Positions 1 to 8,885 of a DNA stretch of 64,000 nucleotides are shown here, piece by piece. The position numbers were made by a program, and so were the translations under genes. Numbering within the stretch: the first letter of the stretch is position 1; each line of letters opens with the position of its first letter. The DNA is from Bogoriella caseilytica (GTDB lineage: Bacteria; Actinomycetota; Actinomycetes; Actinomycetales; Actinomycetaceae), in contig NZ_RKHK01000001.1 in NCBI RefSeq assembly GCF_003752405.1, positions 2,790,001 to 2,854,000 on the forward strand, written 5' to 3'. Under the pieces are notes generated by a model. The model ran no database searches, was not told the origin of the DNA, and worked only from the letters and a program-made list of their open reading frames with translations.

Positions 1-299
1 AGAATCGCGGGCTGCGTGAGCTGCGCAAGCACATGGCGTGGTACCTCAAGGGTTACGCCGTCGGAGGGCCGGCCCGGCGCGATCTCGCCCTCGTCTCCAC
101 CCTGGCGGAGCTGGATGAGCGCCTGGCCGCGCTCGATCTGGACCAGCCCTATCCCGGGGCCGGCGCCGAAGGCCCGCGCGGACGTGCAGGAACGCCCAAG
201 GATCCGCATCTGCCGGAGAACTGGCTCGCCAGCCAGGAGATCGACGAGCAGCTCCGGGCCGTGATCGCCCAGGCAGAATTGTCCATCTCCGGCGGCTGA
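1..299 (+). CDS. dusB: tRNA-dihydrouridine synthase, C-terminal part
   Basis: This is the end of a gene cut by the left window edge; about 98 codons are visible, read from base 3. The fragment begins NRGLRELRKHMAWYLKGY, the conserved helical C-terminal region of DusB-type flavoenzymes, which reduce uridine to dihydrouridine in tRNA D-loops. The N-terminal FMN barrel lies outside the window. dusB normally precedes dgt and dnaG in actinobacteria, and both follow here at 3.5 kb, which supports the call. It converges on the alpha-glucosidase gene with a gap of only 36 bp. Confidence 0.85.
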   Translation, partial: NRGLRELRKHMAWYLKGYAVGGPARRDLALVSTLAELDERLAALDLDQPYPGAGAEGPRGRAGTPKDPHLPENWLASQEIDEQLRAVIAQAELSISGG

Positions 300-335
300 A
301 CCCTCGCCGAGCTCAGCCTGCCGCTGCGCCCAGAC

Positions 336-2102
336 TCATCCCGTCCGCTGGGCCCAGACGGTGACGTCGGTGGGCACGGCTGCGCCCTCCAGTGGGCCAG
401 AGGCCACGAGGACGGTCCAGCCGGCTGGCAGGTCCACTGGGGCAGCGCCGATGTTGGTCATCACGAGGACGTCGGCGCGCGTGCCGGCCGGGTCCTTGCT
501 GACCAGTGCCACCACGTCCGGGGAGGCCAGATCGGGGTGATCCTCGAGCGTGGCCGTGCCCAACTGCCGCTCGCGGCGCACTCGGAGCGCCAGCCGGTAG
601 AGCTCCAAGGTCGAACCCTCCCGACCGGCCTGGGCATCCGCTGCGTACTCGGCCCAGTCAGCGGGCTGCGGGAGCCAGGACGCGCCGGTGGGGGAGAATC
701 CGTACGCCGGTCGCCCGGCCTCCCAGGGGATCGGCACCCGGCAGCCGTCCCGGCCGATCTCCGAACCACCGGTTCGCTGGAAGGTCGGATCCTCGCGCAC
801 ATGCGAGGGCAACAGGGTGTGCTCGGGTAGTCCGAGCTCCTCACCCTGGTACAGATAGGCCGAACCGGGCAGGCCGAGCATGAGTAGCGTCGCGGCGCGA
901 GCTCGGCGCAGGCCCTTCTCGCGATCAGGTTGTGGGTCGCTGGGGCCGATGCCTTTGTTCGGGCCCACCTTGTCGGTGATCCCATCGAAACCGAGGCGCG
1001 AGGCGTGGCGCACCACATCGTGGTTGGAGAGCACCCAGGTGGTGGGTGCCTCCTCGGCGTCATTGACCTGGTAGGACTCAGCGATGACCGAGCGGAGCTC
1101 CCCGGCGTGCCACGGCGTGGTGAGGAAGGCGAAGTTGAAGGCCTGGTGCATCTCATCGGACCGCACGTAGCGCGCCAGCCGCGGTAGGGGGTCCACCCAG
1201 GCCTCGGCCACGAGGATCCGATCCTCGTACCTGTCCACCACCTGGCGCCACGACCGGTAGATCTCGTGCACGCCGTTCTGGTCGAAGTACGGCGGCATGG
1301 CCGGGTTGTCGTCGCTCTCCTGCTGGGAGGCGTCCACACCGCCCACCATCTCGACGCGGCCGGTCCAGTCGGGGAGGCCCTCGGCCTTGATCATTCCGTG
1401 CGCCACGTCGACCCGGAACCCATCGACGCCGCGGTCGAGCCAGAAGCGCAGAATGTCCTCGAACTCCGCCCTGACCTCAGGGTTCTGCCAGTTCAGATCC
1501 GGCTGGGAGGAATCGAAGAGGTTGAGGTACCACTGTCCGTCCTCGGCCCAGGCCGACCCGGGAGCATCGGCACGCTCGCGCACCCGGGTCCACGCCGGCC
1601 CGCCGAAGACGGACTCCCAGTTGTTCGGGGGCTGTGCGCCGTCCTCGCCGCGCCCCTCGCGGAACATGTAGCGCTCGCGCTCAGCCGATCCGGGGCCTGC
1701 GGCCAGCGCCTCGCGGAACCAGGCGTGCTCATCCGAAGTGTGGTTCGGCACCAGATCGACGATGACCTTCAGGCCGAGTTCATTCGCGCGGGCCAGCATG
1801 GCATCCGCATCCGCCAGGCTGCCGAAGCGCGGGTCGATGTCGCGGTAGTCGGCGACGTCGTAGCCAGCGTCCTTCTGCGGCGAGCGGTAGAAGGGCGAGA
1901 GCCACAGCGCGTCGACGCCGAGATCGGCCAGGTGCTCCATGCGGGAGGTGATGCCGGGAAGGTCCCCCATGCCGTCGCCGTCGCCGTCGGCGAAGGAACG
2001 CGGATAGATCTGGTAGATGACGGCTTGCCGCCACCACTGCTGGTGCTCAGGGCGCTGGACATGGAGAACGCCCTCAGCGGTGGGGGAGAGGGGGGTGGAC
2101 AT
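336..2102 (-). CDS. GH13 alpha-glucosidase (oligo-1,6-glucosidase family)
   Basis: A 588-residue glycoside hydrolase of family 13 that releases glucose from alpha-glucosides or isomalto-oligosaccharides. The four conserved regions are present: DLVPNHTS near 116-123, GVDGFRVDVA with nucleophile D232, LVAEAW with acid/base E300, and SNHDVV with D362. A beta-sandwich C domain follows. There is no signal peptide, so it is probably cytoplasmic and acts on imported oligosaccharides. Its upstream neighbour on the same strand, 117 bp away, is a degraded paralogue. The exact substrate (maltose, isomaltose, sucrose or trehalose) cannot be read from sequence alone. Confidence 0.93.
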   Translation of the reverse strand: MSTPLSPTAEGVLHVQRPEHQQWWRQAVIYQIYPRSFADGDGDGMGDLPGITSRMEHLADLGVDALWLSPFYRSPQKDAGYDVADYRDIDPRFGSLADADAMLARANELGLKVIVDLVPNHTSDEHAWFREALAAGPGSAERERYMFREGRGEDGAQPPNNWESVFGGPAWTRVRERADAPGSAWAEDGQWYLNLFDSSQPDLNWQNPEVRAEFEDILRFWLDRGVDGFRVDVAHGMIKAEGLPDWTGRVEMVGGVDASQQESDDNPAMPPYFDQNGVHEIYRSWRQVVDRYEDRILVAEAWVDPLPRLARYVRSDEMHQAFNFAFLTTPWHAGELRSVIAESYQVNDAEEAPTTWVLSNHDVVRHASRLGFDGITDKVGPNKGIGPSDPQPDREKGLRRARAATLLMLGLPGSAYLYQGEELGLPEHTLLPSHVREDPTFQRTGGSEIGRDGCRVPIPWEAGRPAYGFSPTGASWLPQPADWAEYAADAQAGREGSTLELYRLALRVRRERQLGTATLEDHPDLASPDVVALVSKDPAGTRADVLVMTNIGAAPVDLPAGWTVLVASGPLEGAAVPTDVTVWAQRTG

Positions 2103-2219
2103 GGAACTCCTCGGCGGTTCGTGGGGCTGGTGCGTGCGTTTGCCGTGCCGCCGGCATGGCTCCGGCGGGCTGCCTGGGGCTGGGCGAGGCGGAGCGGCCC
2201 AGCTGAGGCGGAGCTTCGC

Positions 2220-3431
2220 TCAGGTGAGAGCGAGCCAGACGGTGGTGTCACCGGGAAGGATGACCTCTCCTGGTGAGGACGGTGGCAGATCGTCACTGGC
2301 CTCGAGCACCCGGCGGTCCGAGGGCACCACGATCGTCTCGCTGGAGAAGTTGGTGAGCACCAGCAGGTCGCGAGTGAGCAGAGCCAGTGTCGAGGAGCCC
2401 GGTGCGTCACCGACCCAGGCGAGCGGGCCGGTGGCCAGGGCGAACTCCTCGCGCAGGCGCAGGGCGCGGCGGAGGCGTTCGTAGCGGGAGCCGGCCTCGC
2501 CCCGCTGGATCCGCACGGCTTCAGCCACTTCTTCGATGGCGCCGACGGCACTCTCGGCCCGGGGGATCAGGCCGACTCCCTCACCGTGGCGCAGGTAGAT
2601 GGAGCCGGGGATCCCCATCATCAGCAAGGTCGCTGCCCGGCGTCGGCGCGCCGCCACCTCGTCCCCGTCGCCCAGACCCCAGGGAGCTCCGCCGAGCCGG
2701 GTCAGTGTCCATGCGGCCACGGCACCGGCTGCCTCACGCTCGGCGTAGGCGGCGCTGAGTGTGGTGCGTACGGCCTCGGCCTCCCAGGGCACCTGGGCGG
2801 CACGGTCGTCGCGTGTGAGGTGCATCCAGTGCTCGAGCAGGTGCTCGGCCACGGAGGCCATGTCGTGTGAGGACACCGCTGCGGAGATCACCGCGTCTCC
2901 CTCGGCGACCAGCGCATGGAGCTGGCCGAGGGAGGTCAAGGCTGCCGAGCCCGGATGGTCGAGGGTGCTGGGGAGCATGCCGATATCGAGGCCGTCGACT
3001 CCGCACTCGAGCCAGGCTGCGGCGCGCCCGACCAGATGGTCCTCGGCCACGGCCTCACCGGGGTGCGCGGCGAGGGAGATGACGACCTTGACGCCGCGTT
3101 GGTGGGCACGGCGGACCAGTGCGGCGATCTCCTCGCGTGCCTGGCCGGGATCGACGGCGGGATGGATCTGGATGGAGTTCGCACCCAGGCGTGCCACGTA
3201 GGAGATCTCGCGGGCGAGCGCGGTGAAGCCAGGGCCGTCGAAGGGGGTGGCGAACTCCAGCACGACAGCGCGGCGCCACCACTCCACCTGCCCGCGGGTC
3301 GCGCGGTGAACCAGGGTGGTGACCACGGTGCCGGCGGGCTGAGTGGGCGCGGGTGCCGCATCGGGTGGTGAAAGCTTGGACATTGGGGCCATTGTGGCCG
3401 AGATTACGCCCTCGCGCGCGACATTGCTCAC
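2220..3431 (-). CDS. Catalytically dead GH13-like protein (pseudoenzyme)
   Basis: A 403-residue protein that aligns along its length with the neighbouring alpha-glucosidase: both have WWR near the N-terminus, GVDG before the nucleophile, and closely similar LLMxGxPGSxYL segments. The active site is gone. The nucleophile Asp is Gly151, the acid/base Glu is Ala184, and the NHD of region IV is RLG (245-247). Domain B and many loops are missing, so it is much shorter than the roughly 550-600 residues usual for the family. The frame is open and intact, so this looks like a maintained pseudoenzyme rather than a decayed gene. Met14 or Met17 (3383) may be the real start. A regulatory, binding or partner role for the glucosidase is inference. 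Confidence 0.75.
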   Translation of the reverse strand: MSNVAREGVISATMAPMSKLSPPDAAPAPTQPAGTVVTTLVHRATRGQVEWWRRAVVLEFATPFDGPGFTALAREISYVARLGANSIQIHPAVDPGQAREEIAALVRRAHQRGVKVVISLAAHPGEAVAEDHLVGRAAAWLECGVDGLDIGMLPSTLDHPGSAALTSLGQLHALVAEGDAVISAAVSSHDMASVAEHLLEHWMHLTRDDRAAQVPWEAEAVRTTLSAAYAEREAAGAVAAWTLTRLGGAPWGLGDGDEVAARRRRAATLLMMGIPGSIYLRHGEGVGLIPRAESAVGAIEEVAEAVRIQRGEAGSRYERLRRALRLREEFALATGPLAWVGDAPGSSTLALLTRDLLVLTNFSSETIVVPSDRRVLEASDDLPPSSPGEVILPGDTTVWLALT

Positions 3432-3533
3432 GAGAGATGGTCGATCGCGGTGAGGAGGTAGTGACAGGAGATCGCGTCAGGACGTGGCTGGGCGCCCTGT
3501 GGATGCTGCACGCCGAGCCGCAGCGCAGCCCGA

Positions 3534-3546
3534 TAGGCTCAGCCCG
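3534..3546 (+). promoter_or_regulatory. Leaderless-type promoter of dgt
   Basis: A TAGGCT -10 hexamer (3534-3539) is followed by six bases and then the GTG start of dgt. This is the arrangement expected when transcription begins at the start codon. No convincing -35 is visible and no ribosome binding site precedes the GTG. Confidence 0.5.
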
Positions 3547-4859
3547 TGAGTTCTTACGATGCCGGCGCGTCGGGCCAGCGCTCTCTGTGGCCCCGCCCGG
3601 CTGCCGCCTATGGTGAGCGCGATGTCGAACGGTGGCACCACGAGCCGGCGAAGAATCCTCATCGCACACCCTTCGAGCGCGACCGCGCGCGCCTGGTGCA
3701 TTCCTCGGCCCTGCGCCGTCTGGGGGCCAAGACCCAGGTGCTCGGCCCGTCCTCGGATGACTTCGTCCGCACCCGGCTCACCCACTCGCTCGAGGTGGCC
3801 CAGGTGGGGCGCGAACTCGGCAAGGCACTCGGTTGTGACCCCGACGTGGTCGACACCGCATGCCTGGCCCATGACCTCGGCCACCCGCCCTTCGGCCACA
3901 ACGGGGAACGGGCGCTCGATGAGGTCAGCGGCGATGTCGGTGGATTCGAGGGCAATGCGCAGACCCTGCGGCTGCTCACTCGCCTGGAACCCAAGGTCGT
4001 CACTCCCGAGGGGCGATCGGCAGGGTTGAACCTCACCCGTACCAGTTTGGACGCCACCTGCAAGTACCCTTGGCGCGCGGGTGATGGTCCGCTCGGCAGT
4101 GACGGAACCCCCACCCGGAAGTACGGCGTCTTCGCTGAGGACGCCGAGGTCTTCTCCTGGTTGCGGGAGGGGGCGCCGCAGGGACGGCGATGCCTGGAGG
4201 CGCAGGTCATGGACCTCGCCGACGACGTCGCCTACTCGGTGCACGATGTCGAGGACGCCATCGTCGGTGGCCGCGTGCCGCTCCACCTCCTGGTCTCCGA
4301 TCTCGAGCAGTCCCGCATCGTGGCACAGACCCGCGACTGGTATGACCCCCCGGTGAGCGACGACGAGCTCGGTGCGGCCCTGGCCCGCATCCTCGCCAGC
4401 CCCATGTGGGTCGGTAGCTACGAGACCTCGCGAGCGGATCTGGCCCGTTTGAAGAACATGACCAGCCAGCTCATCGGCCGTTTCTGCCGCGCCGCGGAAC
4501 GCGCCACGCGCGAGCGTTTCGGCGACGGGCCCCTGGCCCGCTACGAGGCGGACCTCGAGGTGCCGCCGGGCACACTGGCCGAGATCGTGGTGCTCAAAGG
4601 GCTCGCGGCCTTCTACGTCATGGCCCCGCGCGAGCACGAGCCGGTCTACCTGGCCCAGCGCACCACGCTGTTCGACCTCGTGGACGCGCTGATGGCGAGT
4701 GGCCCGGCCGAGCTGGAACCCCCCTTCGCCGCCGACTGGCATGCCGCCGAGGAATCCAGCCGTCTGCGCGTGGTCGTCGACCAGGTCGCCTCCCTCACGG
4801 ACACCTCTGCCCAGCAGTGGCACGCACGCCTGTGCGGAATGCTCTCCGAGGCGTTCTGA
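3546..4859 (+). CDS. dgt: Deoxyguanosinetriphosphate triphosphohydrolase-like dNTPase
   Basis: A 437-residue HD-domain dNTP triphosphohydrolase that splits dNTPs into deoxynucleoside and triphosphate, helping control dNTP pools. The metal site is visible as RTRLTHSLE (His80) and CLAHDLGHPPFGHNGE (His109-Asp110, His113, His118). The GTG start sits six bases after a TAGGCT -10 element, suggesting leaderless expression. dnaG follows 52 bp downstream on the same strand, the usual actinobacterial order. In this genome the adjoining dusB is separated from dgt by two GH13 genes. Confidence 0.93.
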   Translation: MSSYDAGASGQRSLWPRPAAAYGERDVERWHHEPAKNPHRTPFERDRARLVHSSALRRLGAKTQVLGPSSDDFVRTRLTHSLEVAQVGRELGKALGCDPDVVDTACLAHDLGHPPFGHNGERALDEVSGDVGGFEGNAQTLRLLTRLEPKVVTPEGRSAGLNLTRTSLDATCKYPWRAGDGPLGSDGTPTRKYGVFAEDAEVFSWLREGAPQGRRCLEAQVMDLADDVAYSVHDVEDAIVGGRVPLHLLVSDLEQSRIVAQTRDWYDPPVSDDELGAALARILASPMWVGSYETSRADLARLKNMTSQLIGRFCRAAERATRERFGDGPLARYEADLEVPPGTLAEIVVLKGLAAFYVMAPREHEPVYLAQRTTLFDLVDALMASGPAELEPPFAADWHAAEESSRLRVVVDQVASLTDTSAQQWHARLCGMLSEAF

Positions 4860-4911
4860 TGGGGCCGGCGCACTCAAGCATCTGGGCGCGCCCGAGCAGC
4901 GGGGCGCCGTC

Positions 4912-6915
4912 ATGGCGCTGATCAAGCGCGAGGACATCGCTGTTGTCCGCGAACGCGTGCGCATCGACGAGGTCGTGGGCACCTACGTCACGCTGAAGCC
5001 GGCGGGCGTCGGATCCATGAAGGGCCTGTGCCCCTTCCACGACGAACGCACCCCGTCCTTCCACGTCCGCCCGCAACTCGGGCTGTGGCACTGCTTCGGC
5101 TGTGACGAGGGCGGAGATGTCATCTCCTTCGTGCAGAGAATCGATCACCTCCCGTTCGCCGAGGCGGTCGAGCACCTGGCGGCCCAGGCCGGCGTGCCCC
5201 TGCACTACGAGGAGGACGGCAAGCCGCGACGAGCGGGTGAGGAACCTGGCCGCCGGCAGCGACTCCTGGAGGCCAACCGCGCGGCCGAGGAGTACTTCCG
5301 GGAGCAGCTCGCCACACCCGAAGCCGCCATCGGACGAAGATTCCTCGCCGAGCGCGGATTCGACCGCGCTGCCTCGGAGCACTTCGGCGTGGGCTACGCC
5401 CGCCAGGGATGGGACCACCTGCTGCGCCATCTGCGGGGCAAGGGCTTCACGGAGGCGGAGATCTCCACGTCGGGGCTGGTCTCTCAGGGCAACCGGGGCC
5501 ACTACGACCGCTTCCGTGGCCGGCTCATCTGGCCCATCCGCGACCTCACGGGGGCCACCATCGGCTTCGGGGCGCGCAAGCTCTACGACGACGACCCCGG
5601 CCCGAAGTACCTGAACACCCCCGAGACGCCGTTGTACAAGAAGTCCCAGGTGCTCTACGGCATCGATCTGTCCAAGCGGGAGATCGCCAAGGCACGGCAG
5701 GTGGTGGTCGTCGAGGGGTACACCGACGTCATGGCCGCGCACCTGGCGGGCATCAGCACGGCGGTCGCCACGTGTGGCACCGCTTTCGGCAGCGACCATG
5801 TGCGCATCGTGCGGCGGCTGCTCGGCGATCGTGATGATGCGGCCGCCGGCGTCATGCTCTCCACCGGCGGGTCCCATGGGGGCGAGGTGGTCTTCACCTT
5901 CGATGGCGACGCCGCCGGGCAGAAGGCCGCCCTGCGTGCCTTCGAGGAGGATCAGCAATTCGCGGCGCAAACCTTCGTGGCCATCCAGCCGGACGGCCTC
6001 GATCCGTGCGACCTGCGCCTCCGCCAGGGCGACGGCGCGGTCCGCGATCTGGTGTCCACCCGGCAACCCCTGTTCGCCTTCGCCATCCGGTCGGTGCTTG
6101 CGCAGGTGGACCTGGGGACCGCCGAAGGGCGGGTCGCGGCCCTGCGCTCAGCCGGCCCGGTGGTGGCGCAGATTCGGGACCGGGCCCTGCGGGGGGAGTA
6201 CACCCGCTCCCTGGCGGGATGGTTGGGGATGGACGAGGTCGACGTCCGCCGTGCGGTCCAGGCTGCCGAGCGGCAGCGCGGTCGCGGGGCACCGGCTGAC
6301 GGCATCGGTCCGGACGGTCCGGGCGGGCATCGGCAGGCCTACCCCTCGGGGGCGCCGCAGGAGCGGCGCGAGGCCGACCCGCATCAGCGCGGAAGCCGGG
6401 AGAGTTTCCGCGAGGACCCGGTGGCCCAGCTCGAACGGCGCGTGCTGGAGGTCGTGCTGCAGCTTCCGCATTTCGCCCTGGCTGCCGGCTTCGACGACAT
6501 CGCCCCGGACACCTTCACCATGCCCGCCTACCGGGGTGTCCACGACGCCATCCGCGCCGCCGGGGGCGCGCGCGCCTACGGCCAGCAGATCGAACGTCTC
6601 GGCGGAGCGAGCGACGCTGGAGGCCAGGCGATGCTCTGGTGGGCCGAGGAACTGCGCACCAACGCCGTGGGCCCGGTGGCCGGAGTGCTGACCGAACTGG
6701 CCGTGGCACCGCTGCCCGAGGATCGCAGTGAGGCGCTGGCCGGCTATGCGCGTGGGGTCGTGCTGGCCCTGCGGCGCATGAGCCTCACCCGGCAGATCGC
6801 CGACGTCAAGGGCGAGCTCCAGCGCACGGAGCCGGACGATCCGCGCTACCACGAGCTGTTCGCGAGCCTGATGGACATGGAGACCCGGCGGCGAGGCCTC
6901 GCCGAGGAGGCGTGA
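4912..6915 (+). CDS. dnaG: DNA primase
   Basis: A 667-residue primase that makes RNA primers for replication. The N-terminal CHC2 zinc ribbon has ligands Cys40, His43, Cys61 and Cys64. The TOPRIM core carries VVVVEGYTD (Glu268) and the metal-binding FDGDAAG (Asp331, Asp333). A variable linker is followed by the DnaB-interacting C-terminal helical region from about residue 500. The frame is open back to 4699, but MALIKRED at 4912 is the family N-terminus; the earlier part overlaps dgt in another frame. It lies 52 bp after dgt, probably cotranscribed. Confidence 0.96.
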   Translation: MALIKREDIAVVRERVRIDEVVGTYVTLKPAGVGSMKGLCPFHDERTPSFHVRPQLGLWHCFGCDEGGDVISFVQRIDHLPFAEAVEHLAAQAGVPLHYEEDGKPRRAGEEPGRRQRLLEANRAAEEYFREQLATPEAAIGRRFLAERGFDRAASEHFGVGYARQGWDHLLRHLRGKGFTEAEISTSGLVSQGNRGHYDRFRGRLIWPIRDLTGATIGFGARKLYDDDPGPKYLNTPETPLYKKSQVLYGIDLSKREIAKARQVVVVEGYTDVMAAHLAGISTAVATCGTAFGSDHVRIVRRLLGDRDDAAAGVMLSTGGSHGGEVVFTFDGDAAGQKAALRAFEEDQQFAAQTFVAIQPDGLDPCDLRLRQGDGAVRDLVSTRQPLFAFAIRSVLAQVDLGTAEGRVAALRSAGPVVAQIRDRALRGEYTRSLAGWLGMDEVDVRRAVQAAERQRGRGAPADGIGPDGPGGHRQAYPSGAPQERREADPHQRGSRESFREDPVAQLERRVLEVVLQLPHFALAAGFDDIAPDTFTMPAYRGVHDAIRAAGGARAYGQQIERLGGASDAGGQAMLWWAEELRTNAVGPVAGVLTELAVAPLPEDRSEALAGYARGVVLALRRMSLTRQIADVKGELQRTEPDDPRYHELFASLMDMETRRRGLAEEA

Positions 6916-7091
6916 ATCGTCCCGACGTGAGCAATGTTGCAACTTCGTAAGCAAGGAACAGATGCGAAGTGCCCAGAGGTCCGTACTGTGGGAGTCAGAG
7001 GTTCTTCGGCGGGGCAACAGCCGCAGGCCCTGGCACACAGGACCGGTAGGCGCGTCTGAGGCAGGCCGCCAGGAGGAGAGGAAGGGGTTTC

Positions 7092-7985
7092 GTGGAGGAG
7101 CATCACACTCCCCAAGCAGCGGCTCAGGCCGCGAGCCCGGTGCCCCCTACTCCCGAATCGCCCGATCCTGTCACGGAAGACTCAGCGACCGGCAGGGCCG
7201 AGGACACCGCGCCCGCCGTCTCCGCCGCCGCGAACGGCCGCACTCCGCTGCTGGCCGGCGCGATCGTCGCCGCCGTGGTGGGTGGCATGGCACTCGGCGC
7301 GCTCACCACAGATGACTCACCGTCGATCTCGGGTCCGAGCGCCTCGCATCTTGCTCCGATTGATGAGACCGAGCAGGAGGACGCCCCGGTTCAGGCCTTC
7401 CCGGAGACTGGGGACGGTGGGCACGCCGCCGGTGGTGCGGATGGCGCGGAATCAGAACCGGAGCCCGCTCCGACACCGAGCGCGCCCACCGAGCAGGTCA
7501 CGGAGAGCGAGCCGTCTGACGTCGAGCTCCCGCCCGAGGCCACCGTGGTGGAGCGCGGGGAGGACGTGGTGGTCGGGGACTTCCTGGTGACCTTCGGCGC
7601 AACGGAGATGGATGCCGCCTGGCGTTTCGAGGGAAGTCAGAGCTCGGCCACCTACGTCGATGAGCTCAGTGAGGGCGAGATCCTCGTGCTGGGCACGCTG
7701 ACAGTGACGAACCAGTCCGAGGAGCCCCTGGACCCCACCATCGATCTGTTCACCAGCTTCCTGGGTACCGACGGGCGTGACTACAACCTGCTCAATGCCC
7801 CCTTCTGCATGGCCGAGGACAGCCTGCTGCACGTGGGCAACCTTGCTCCCGGGCAGAGCGCCACCGGCACGGTCTGCCAGGGTGTGCCCGCTGCCGCCGC
7901 CCTCGGCGGGGTCTGGCAGCTGCGTCCGGACTCCAACTACTCCGCGGTCACCTACTTCGCCAGCCAGTCCGGCATCGCCCGCTGA
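7092..7985 (+). CDS. Membrane-anchored extracytoplasmic protein, DUF4352-like
   Basis: A 297-residue protein with a GTG start behind a strong AGGAGGAG ribosome binding site (about 7071-7078). A short Pro/Ala-rich cytoplasmic tail is followed by one transmembrane helix (about 52-71), then an acidic Glu/Pro/Thr-rich linker to about residue 155. The C-terminal beta-rich domain contains GDFLVTFGATEM and VTNQSEEPLDPT, resembling the immunoglobulin-like DUF4352 fold. Two cysteines in that domain could form a disulfide outside the membrane. It probably displays the domain on the cell surface. The function is not known, and the family assignment rests only on pattern. Confidence 0.7.
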   Translation: MEEHHTPQAAAQAASPVPPTPESPDPVTEDSATGRAEDTAPAVSAAANGRTPLLAGAIVAAVVGGMALGALTTDDSPSISGPSASHLAPIDETEQEDAPVQAFPETGDGGHAAGGADGAESEPEPAPTPSAPTEQVTESEPSDVELPPEATVVERGEDVVVGDFLVTFGATEMDAAWRFEGSQSSATYVDELSEGEILVLGTLTVTNQSEEPLDPTIDLFTSFLGTDGRDYNLLNAPFCMAEDSLLHVGNLAPGQSATGTVCQGVPAAAALGGVWQLRPDSNYSAVTYFASQSGIAR

Positions 7986-8081
7986 CGTCGCCCGCGACGG
8001 GCCACGTGAGGACTGGAGCACTGACCGGCGCGCTCGTGGGCGGTCTCGCGGGTGCCCCGTGAACGATTACGCTGATCCGGC

Positions 8082-8155
8082 CCCCCGGTAGCTCAGCCGG
8101 TCAGAGCAGCGGACTCATAATCCGTAGGTCGTGGGTTCGAGCCCCACCCGGGGGA
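8082..8155 (+). tRNA. tRNA with CAU anticodon, probably tRNA-Ile2
   Basis: The full cloverleaf is visible: acceptor CCCCCGG/CCGGGGG, D-arm GCTC..GAGC, anticodon loop CTCATAA (CAU), and T-arm GTGGG TTCGAGC CCCAC. The discriminator is A and the genome encodes ACC, not a full CCA. CAU can be elongator Met, initiator Met or lysidine-modified Ile2. The perfect C1-G72 pair argues against initiator. C4-G69 and C5-G68 match the acceptor determinants known for TilS recognition in E. coli, so Ile2 is favoured over elongator Met. Confidence 0.9.
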
Positions 8156-8172
8156 CCGGTAGCGTGAGTGGC

Positions 8173-8685
8173 ATGATCCTCCGCCGCGGGGCACGTCTGC
8201 CCGAGCACCTCCGTGAGCACCTCAGTGATCGATCGCATGCGCTTGCCGAGCTGCAGCACGGCAGCTGGTCCGCGGTGACCGCTCGAGCCCTGGTGATCCT
8301 CACGACCGTAGAGGGCGGCGAGGTGGAGGTGTCATCGGCCGCCTGGCACGAGCTTGAGCACGGTTCGTGGGACGGCGAGGAGGGCGTGCTCACGCTCACC
8401 TGGATCGACCGGGCGCGGCCGCAGCTGGTGCTCACGCCCGCGCACGAGAGGGTGGAGGCCTTCACCGCCGCCGTTCGGGAGCGGATCCAGTCCTCCGTGG
8501 TGCACACCGAGCACGGCACGACGCCCTCGGGCGCCTCCATCCGGGCCTACATCCGTCGCGATGACCGTGGGGAGTTGCTCTCCCAGGTGACGGCCACCGG
8601 CCGTCTCGGTACCGACCCGAGCGAGGCGGAGGTCGTCGACGAGGTGGAACGTCGCGCCCGCGAGGCTGTGGGACTGCCCACATAG
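8173..8685 (+). CDS. Conserved actinobacterial hypothetical protein
   Basis: A 170-residue soluble protein starting 18 bp after the tRNA. The frame is open from within the tRNA, but ATG 8173 (or GTG 8164) is the sensible start, and TAGCGT seven bases upstream of the ATG may be a leaderless -10. The sequence is a beta-rich N-terminal half (segments such as ALVILTTVEGGEVEVSS and LTLTWIDRA) followed by an alpha/beta C-terminal half ending in an acidic helix. I recognise it only as a type of protein often found near dnaG in actinobacteria. No catalytic motif is visible. Confidence 0.65.
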   Translation: MILRRGARLPEHLREHLSDRSHALAELQHGSWSAVTARALVILTTVEGGEVEVSSAAWHELEHGSWDGEEGVLTLTWIDRARPQLVLTPAHERVEAFTAAVRERIQSSVVHTEHGTTPSGASIRAYIRRDDRGELLSQVTATGRLGTDPSEAEVVDEVERRAREAVGLPT

Positions 8686-8731
8686 CCCAGTTCCGGCGTA
8701 TCTGCGTCGTGGAGTGGCGCGCACGTTTTGC

Positions 8732-8737
8732 TAGAGT
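8732..8737 (+). promoter_or_regulatory. Candidate -10 of tRNA-Asn
   Basis: TAGAGT at 8732-8737 matches the actinobacterial TANNNT -10 pattern in an otherwise noncoding gap, about 65 bp before tRNA-Asn. The -35 region is weak. Confidence 0.35.
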
Positions 8738-8801
8738 CATCGGGCGCCAGGATGATCAGGCACCGCCTCGCCGCGGAACAGATGTCACAGCGCACGAGCA
8801 T

Positions 8802-8874
8802 TCCCGCGTAGCTCAATTGGCAGAGCTTCCGACTGTTAATCGGATGGTTACTGGTTCGAGTCCAGTCGCGGGAG
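8802..8874 (+). tRNA. tRNA-Asn (GUU)
   Basis: Acceptor TCCCGCG pairs with CGCGGGA (8867-8873). The anticodon loop is CTGTTAA with anticodon GTT, and the T-arm is ACTGG TTCGAGT CCAGT. The discriminator is G, as expected for tRNA-Asn. A tRNA-Asn gene near dnaG is a recurrent actinobacterial arrangement. Confidence 0.95.
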
Positions 8875-8885
8875 CCCCGCAGGAT

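Noticed and set aside
4699-4911. N-terminal extension of dnaG
   Set aside because: It overlaps dgt, is Pro/Ser/Thr-rich and lacks similarity to primases, which start at MALIKRED.
3477-4982. Long minus-strand frame opposite dgt
   Set aside because: dgt carries the HD motifs on the plus strand and the reverse frame has no recognisable protein.
8082-8874. tRNA genes as integration sites
   Set aside because: No integrase, direct repeat of the tRNA 3' end or phage gene is found nearby.
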